Below, in pieces: positions 59,177-64,000 of a stretch of 64,000 nt of DNA. The stretch comes from JAFGLZ01 sp964390905 (lineage in GTDB: Bacteria; Planctomycetota; Phycisphaerae; UBA1845; JAFGLZ01). The position numbers were made by a program, and so were the translations under genes. The notes beneath the pieces are model-generated. The model was given only the letters and a program-made list of their open reading frames with translations, had not been told where the DNA came from and ran no database searches. The stretch lies in NCBI GenBank assembly GCA_964390905.1, contig CAYMLO010000008.1, positions 1 through 64,000 of the forward strand, read 5' to 3'. Position 1 is the first letter of the stretch; every line of letters begins with the position of its first letter.

Positions 59177-62100
59177 ATGGCACAACGACGATTGAACAAG
59201 AGCCTTGTGGTCGGACTGGTGGTGGGTCTGATGGTGATCTCGACGGTGGCGGCCATCCTCCTGCTGATGACGATCCGTGATCCTGGGAAAGTGGCGGCGC
59301 CTTTGGTTCGGGTCGCGGTGGAGGCCTACCGCGCGGGCAACTATGAGGCCGCGATGCGTGCGTACGGGCAGGCGTTCAACCGGACGAGGGACGTGACGTG
59401 GCTGGTGGCCCAGGGCGAAGCGGCCAAGGATTCCGGCGACGCGCTGGGAGCGATGCGGATCTGGGACCGGGCGGTGTCGGAGGATCCCTCCCGGATCGCC
59501 GCACACGAGGCGCGGATCCGACTTCGTCTGGAGTTCGCCACGATGTATGGGACAGCCCAGCAGAACGCGGCGCTGCGCGGGGTGGCCGACGCCTTGCTCA
59601 GGCAGAGCCCGGATCACCCGCTGGGTCACTTCGGACGAGGCATTGCGCTGACGGGCTTGGCCCATGAGCAACCGGAGAACATGACCGAAGGGCTTGCCGA
59701 GATGGAGGAGGCCCACGAGTTGGCGCCCGCGGATCGTGAGATTGCCAGGAGCATGGCCACGGCCTATCAGATTACGTCCCAGAACCGTCTGAAGGAGAAG
59801 AAGCCCAAGGAGGCCGACGAGTATCGCAAGCGGGCCGAGGACGTCTTCCGCCGGATGATCAAGGCCGATCCGGAGTCGGCTGAGGCCTACCTGTCGTTCG
59901 CTGGCTTCTTGATGAGCCGCCTCTACACCGAGGAGAACCTGGCGCGGTTGGCAAAGAAGAAGTTGGACCCGGCCAAGGAGGCCGCCGAGCTGAAGCAGAT
60001 CGACGAGAACCTTCGGCAGGCCGAGAAGCTGGACCCCAAGTCCCCCGAGCTGGGCATGCACCGGGCACAGTATTGGCGGATGGCCGGCAAGCCGGAGAAT
60101 ATCGTCGAGGCGTACAAGGGGGTCATCGCGACCGTGCCGGAGCACTTGGACGCCTACATCCAGTTGGCCACGCGCTACCGAGCCGGGCGGAAGCCCGAGG
60201 AGGCCTTGAAGGTTCTGGAGGCGGGGTTGTCGCAGGACGTGGATCTGCTCGGTTACAAGGGGAACCTAAACAAGCGGAAGCGCTTCCAGATGCTGTGCAC
60301 GGCGTGCGAGATCGCTTTGGCGCAGGCGGCCACCGAGCCGGAGAAGCGCGAGGCGCACGTCGAGAAGGCAGGCAAGTACTACGATCGGGCGGTTGCGGAG
60401 AAGGGGGCGGCGGGTCCGAGGATCCGTTTGGTCGAAGGACAGCTCTGCGAGGCGCGGCGGCAGTACCGAGAGGCCCAGCAGGCGTATGAAGCCGCCAACA
60501 ATCGCCTGGCCTGGGGAGGAAACAGCGGGATTTACAAGACCCGAGTTCTCCTGCTCCTGTCCCGCCTGTATCTGCAGCGCCTCAAGGCGCCCGGCGAAGC
60601 GGTCAAGCTGCTCGACACGATTCTCGAACGCCAACACGGTGACTTCCGCGCTCGGCTGATGCGTGCGGAAGCGTATCTGACGATGAACAAGCCGAGCGAG
60701 GCCATCGACGACGTCAAGCGGGTGCTGGCGTCGGGCAAGGAACTGGGCGACGACCATCAGTACATACTCGAGGCCCGGAAGCTGGCGATGCGCGGGTACG
60801 CGATGCTGGGCAAGGCCGAGGAGGTCAGGAAACTCCAGGACAAGCTCGGCGGGGACACCCCGGCGGCGAAGCTGCGAGAGGCCTTCGTCTACCAACTCGA
60901 GAAGAAGAACGATAAGGCGGCGGAGATCTACAAGGCCCTTCTCAAGGAAGACCCGGCCAACAGGCGTCTGCTTGCGCGGGCCGTCGGATTCCTGGTGTCG
61001 ATCGACAAGCGGGATGATGCCAAGAAGTTGCTGGCGGCGGCCCGGGCGAAGAAGCCTGATGATCCGATGTTCGAGCAGATGTCCCTGCTGCTGAATGAGA
61101 AGCTGACCGACGAGCAGCGCGATGAGCGTCTGTTGGCGTTGATCAAGGAGACGGACGACGAGTTCGCCCGCGAGGTGTCGCTGTACCAGTACTACATTCG
61201 CCGGGGCAAGGTCGAGGAGGCCCTGCCCCACCTGGAGGCGGCCAGGAAGATCAAGCCCGAATCGCCGTCGTTACTGGACGCCGAACTCAGGATCGCCCTG
61301 CAGCAAAAGGACTGGGACCGGGCCGAGCGCTGTTGGGAGGAGGCCGCCAAGCTCAACCTTGACGGCGTCGAGGGCCGGTTCGTCCAGGGCCGGATCGCCC
61401 TGGTCAAGGGCGGGCTTGAGACGCAAGAGGCCGATACGCTCGCGGCGAAGGACCTCGCCAAGTCGCAGGAACACCGCAAGAAGGCCAAGGTCCTGTTCAC
61501 CGAAGCGGCCAAGCACCTGCGGGAGGGCATCGCCATCTACAACAAGTCGTCCCAGGCCCATTACTGGCTGGGCGGGGCTGAGGAGGGGTTGGGCAACCCG
61601 GTGGACGCGCGCGATGCCTATGCGATGGCGGTAGAGCTGGATCCCACGAACGGCAACGCCCACAAGGCGCTGGCCAGGCTGGGCAAGACGTATGGGAACG
61701 TCGCCGACGCGGAGGGGCATCTGAAGGAGGCCATCCGGCTGGCGGGCAAGGATGCCGAGGGGTTGCCGCGCGATCCATGGCTTCGGCTCCAGGTGGAGAA
61801 CGAGCGTGAGCAGGCCGATCCCCGCAGTGCCATCAAGCGGCGGGAGGAAGCCCGAAAGAAGGATCCCAAGGACATCTACAATCTGATGCGCCTGGCCCTG
61901 TTGTACGATCGCGTGGAGGACAAGGCCAAGGCCAACAAGTGCGTTGAGGATTCACTGAAGGCGGAGCCGAAGAACCTGGCGCTGGTGTGGGATGCCGCGC
62001 GACTCTACACGCGGAACGACCAGCACGTAAAGGCGGACAAGCTGCTTCGCGATCTGGTCAAACAAGTGACGGGTGACGAGAAGACGCGTGCTCAGGTGAT

Positions 62101-63940
62101 GGTGGCCCGGCACAACGCCAACATCGTCCGGCGGCACACGAGGGGCATCAAGCGGTATGCTCAGAACGTCGTGTTGGAGGCCCAACAGGCGGCGGACCGT
62201 GCCTATGCGGTGGCGGCGCAGCTGCCGAATACCCCGCCGCAGGTCTTCGTGGAAGCGGCGACGTTCTGCATCGAGACGCGTCGGGAGCGGGGTGCGGTGG
62301 AATGGCTCCGCAAGGCCCTGGAGGTGGTCAACGAAAAGAGCTACGAGGGCCAGATTCGTCGGCGGCTGATCGGGGTCCTGTTGAGGACCCGCCCGATTCC
62401 GGTGGACGCAGGGAAAGAGGTCACGGACTACGTCAAGAAGTTCCCGGACGATCCCCGGGGTCTGCAGTTCAGGGGCAAGCTGTACGCGGCCCAAGGCAAG
62501 TTGGACATGGCCATCGAGGAGTACACGGCCTATCTGGACCAGATCACCCGTCAGGGCAAAGGCCCGACGCGGGCGGCGCTGATGGCGGAGGGCTACTTCC
62601 TACGCGGGTCGCAGTACTTCAAGCAGGCCCAGGCGAACCGGACTGCTCGCGATGAGCATCTGCGTCTGGCGATTGAGGACTTTCGGGCGGCGAAGGCCAT
62701 CGTTCCGAAAGGGGGTCGCGGGTTGACGTATCGCGTCGCGTTGGCGCAGGCGCACAGGCTGAAAGGGCAGCCGGAGGAGGCCATCCGGGAGCTTCGCGCG
62801 GTGCTGTCGGAGAATCCGAAGGCCCGCGGCCCGGCGATGGCGCTGGTGCGGGTCTACGGGGGCCTGAAGCGATGGGGAGACCAAGAGGCGCTGATCCGTC
62901 AGCAGATGAACCTGTTTTCGGATGACGTGACTTGGCCTTACATGCTCGGCAAGCAGTTCGTGGGGCGCGGCAGGCACGCAGACGCGATCGCTCCGCTGAA
63001 GAAGGCGTGTGAGCTGCTGGAGTACAAGAGGGCGGGAAACGGACCTGAACAGCCCTTGATTCTGCTGCTGGGATGCTTGAGCAAGACCGGGGGGCACAAG
63101 GAAATCATCGACATCGTCAAGACGAAGCTCGGGACTGAAGATCAGACAAGCGATGCCTTGGCACACTACGCCGCGGCGCTGGCGGCGACGGGCAAGAAGG
63201 CGGATGCGTTAGCGGCGTTCGTCCGGGCGGTGGGGGCCGCTCAATCCTGGAAGGGCTACTCTCGGGTGGTCCAGCAGCTGGCCAAGTCGTTTGGCGGGTT
63301 GGAGCAGGCTATCCAAGCGGTCCGGTCCGAGCACGACAAGGCGGGCGCAAAGAGCGAGATCCCTGCGATGCTGCTTTCGAGCCTGCTGGCGTTCAACAAG
63401 AAGGAGGGCGACGCGCTGGCATTGGTGACCCAAGCGGTGGCGGCTACCAAGGACCCGGTCCGCAAGGCGATCTGCCTGGCGAGCCAGGGCATCCTGCTGT
63501 ACGGCCAGGGAGAGAAGCAGAAGGCCGAGCAGGTCTACATGGAGGCGCTTCGCAACAAGGGCGATGAGCTGACGGTGCTGAACAACCTGGCCTTCGTGCT
63601 GGCCGAGGACCTGAAACGTCCGCAAGAAGCGTTGTCGTATGCCGATCGGGCCTTCCGGCTGTCTCCCGGGGATCCCTATGTGCTGGATACGCTGGGATGG
63701 TGTCTCTTTCTGGCCGGTCGGTCGCAAGACGCGATGGGCGTCCTGCTGGAGACCATCGACCGGGACCCGAGACTGTTGGACACGCATCTGCATCTTGCGA
63801 AAGTCTACGCCAAAGAGGGACAGAGGTCAGAGGCGGAGGGCGTCCTTCGCAGTGCCTTGGAACAGGCCGATGAGCAGGACGATCAGGCGTCCAAGGACAG
63901 AGTGTTGGCGGCGATGAAGGAGTTGGGCATCCAGCCCTGA
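59177..63940 (+). CDS. Giant membrane-anchored TPR protein (1587 aa), exosortase-locus associated
   Basis: The ATG at 59177 gives a basic start and one helix (KSLVVGLVVGLMVISTVAAILLLMTI). An in-frame TTG at 59138 has a better ribosome-binding site (GGGGAGGGG), so 13 more residues are possible. The rest is about 30 or more helical TPR-type pairs, such as VEAYRAGNYEAAMRAYGQAF, LAQAHRLKGQPEEAIRELRAV and TLGWCLFLAGRSQDAMGVL. No enzyme motif is seen. Exosortase/exopolysaccharide loci often carry one large TPR protein (PrsT in some systems); this probably has that role, as a periplasmic scaffold. The gene ends 60 bases before the window edge. Confidence 0.82.
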   Translation: MAQRRLNKSLVVGLVVGLMVISTVAAILLLMTIRDPGKVAAPLVRVAVEAYRAGNYEAAMRAYGQAFNRTRDVTWLVAQGEAAKDSGDALGAMRIWDRAVSEDPSRIAAHEARIRLRLEFATMYGTAQQNAALRGVADALLRQSPDHPLGHFGRGIALTGLAHEQPENMTEGLAEMEEAHELAPADREIARSMATAYQITSQNRLKEKKPKEADEYRKRAEDVFRRMIKADPESAEAYLSFAGFLMSRLYTEENLARLAKKKLDPAKEAAELKQIDENLRQAEKLDPKSPELGMHRAQYWRMAGKPENIVEAYKGVIATVPEHLDAYIQLATRYRAGRKPEEALKVLEAGLSQDVDLLGYKGNLNKRKRFQMLCTACEIALAQAATEPEKREAHVEKAGKYYDRAVAEKGAAGPRIRLVEGQLCEARRQYREAQQAYEAANNRLAWGGNSGIYKTRVLLLLSRLYLQRLKAPGEAVKLLDTILERQHGDFRARLMRAEAYLTMNKPSEAIDDVKRVLASGKELGDDHQYILEARKLAMRGYAMLGKAEEVRKLQDKLGGDTPAAKLREAFVYQLEKKNDKAAEIYKALLKEDPANRRLLARAVGFLVSIDKRDDAKKLLAAARAKKPDDPMFEQMSLLLNEKLTDEQRDERLLALIKETDDEFAREVSLYQYYIRRGKVEEALPHLEAARKIKPESPSLLDAELRIALQQKDWDRAERCWEEAAKLNLDGVEGRFVQGRIALVKGGLETQEADTLAAKDLAKSQEHRKKAKVLFTEAAKHLREGIAIYNKSSQAHYWLGGAEEGLGNPVDARDAYAMAVELDPTNGNAHKALARLGKTYGNVADAEGHLKEAIRLAGKDAEGLPRDPWLRLQVENEREQADPRSAIKRREEARKKDPKDIYNLMRLALLYDRVEDKAKANKCVEDSLKAEPKNLALVWDAARLYTRNDQHVKADKLLRDLVKQVTGDEKTRAQVMVARHNANIVRRHTRGIKRYAQNVVLEAQQAADRAYAVAAQLPNTPPQVFVEAATFCIETRRERGAVEWLRKALEVVNEKSYEGQIRRRLIGVLLRTRPIPVDAGKEVTDYVKKFPDDPRGLQFRGKLYAAQGKLDMAIEEYTAYLDQITRQGKGPTRAALMAEGYFLRGSQYFKQAQANRTARDEHLRLAIEDFRAAKAIVPKGGRGLTYRVALAQAHRLKGQPEEAIRELRAVLSENPKARGPAMALVRVYGGLKRWGDQEALIRQQMNLFSDDVTWPYMLGKQFVGRGRHADAIAPLKKACELLEYKRAGNGPEQPLILLLGCLSKTGGHKEIIDIVKTKLGTEDQTSDALAHYAAALAATGKKADALAAFVRAVGAAQSWKGYSRVVQQLAKSFGGLEQAIQAVRSEHDKAGAKSEIPAMLLSSLLAFNKKEGDALALVTQAVAATKDPVRKAICLASQGILLYGQGEKQKAEQVYMEALRNKGDELTVLNNLAFVLAEDLKRPQEALSYADRAFRLSPGDPYVLDTLGWCLFLAGRSQDAMGVLLETIDRDPRLLDTHLHLAKVYAKEGQRSEAEGVLRSALEQADEQDDQASKDRVLAAMKELGIQP

Positions 63941-64000
63941 TGGCTGCGTGGATTGCTGCGGCGGCAGGGATTGGGTGTCACGACGATCGTGGTAACCAGG

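Overview
This is a 64-kb stretch of GC-rich, densely coding bacterial DNA, most likely from a planctomycete and probably from the Phycisphaerae side of that phylum. That placement is an inference. It rests on an exosortase with a PEP-CTERM substrate, secreted LamG/FG-GAP and tandem propeller proteins, several Gfo/Idh oxidoreductases among glycan hydrolases, Exb-like channels beside very long TPR proteins, and frequent GTG/TTG starts with 1-4 bp gene overlaps. No phage, integrase, transposase or CRISPR array is visible.

Layout. 1-3.9 kb: the 3' part of an AGE-family sugar epimerase, pdxB and a glutamine-synthetase-family ligase, with hairpin repeats on both sides of pdxB. 4-11.2 kb: one operon of a vWA membrane protein, a TPR protein, ExbB, two ExbD and a 985-residue TPR protein. 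11.3-13.2 kb, minus strand: a dksA-like gene with a histone-H1-like tail, lspA and a cupin, behind a near-consensus promoter. 13.5-16.5 kb: a secreted LamG/FG-GAP protein. 16.8-23.1 kb: the informational block tRNA-Gln, prs, rplY, pth, rpsF, ssb, rpsR, rplI, dnaB. 23.1-27.0 kb: an LtaS/sulfatase-like membrane enzyme (minus), purE and mtnA.

27.2-32.5 kb is the most unusual part. It has five very small genes with N-terminal signal sequences, two of them clear paralogues, spread over 2.1 kb and each with a strong ribosome-binding site. A bcp peroxiredoxin follows, then an AT-rich palindrome-containing control region and two secreted Gly/Ser/Ala/Arg repeat proteins separated by a 12-bp perfect hairpin, and then an LRR remnant. 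I recognise neither the small-gene set nor the repeat proteins; these are the best candidates for an undescribed system.

32.6-53.1 kb is a glycan-degradation and accessory region: a heparinase-II/III-type lyase, a duplicated propeller protein, an ankyrin-trypsin-TPR chimera, a sialidase-like lipoprotein, a UroD-like protein, two Gfo/Idh proteins, an HtrA protease, a zinc-ribbon membrane protein, a PEP-CTERM protein, an FAD dehydrogenase and a GH20 hexosaminidase. 53.3-64 kb is an export/exosortase locus: an unknown protein, a lipoprotein with a possible secretin-like segment, a Wza-type export protein, exosortase, an EpsI-like partner and a 1.6-kilo-residue TPR protein. This machinery probably sorts the PEP-CTERM protein at 48 kb. 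Several families of GC-rich hairpin repeats recur between genes, and one of them forms the C-terminal coding end of the ankyrin-protease gene.
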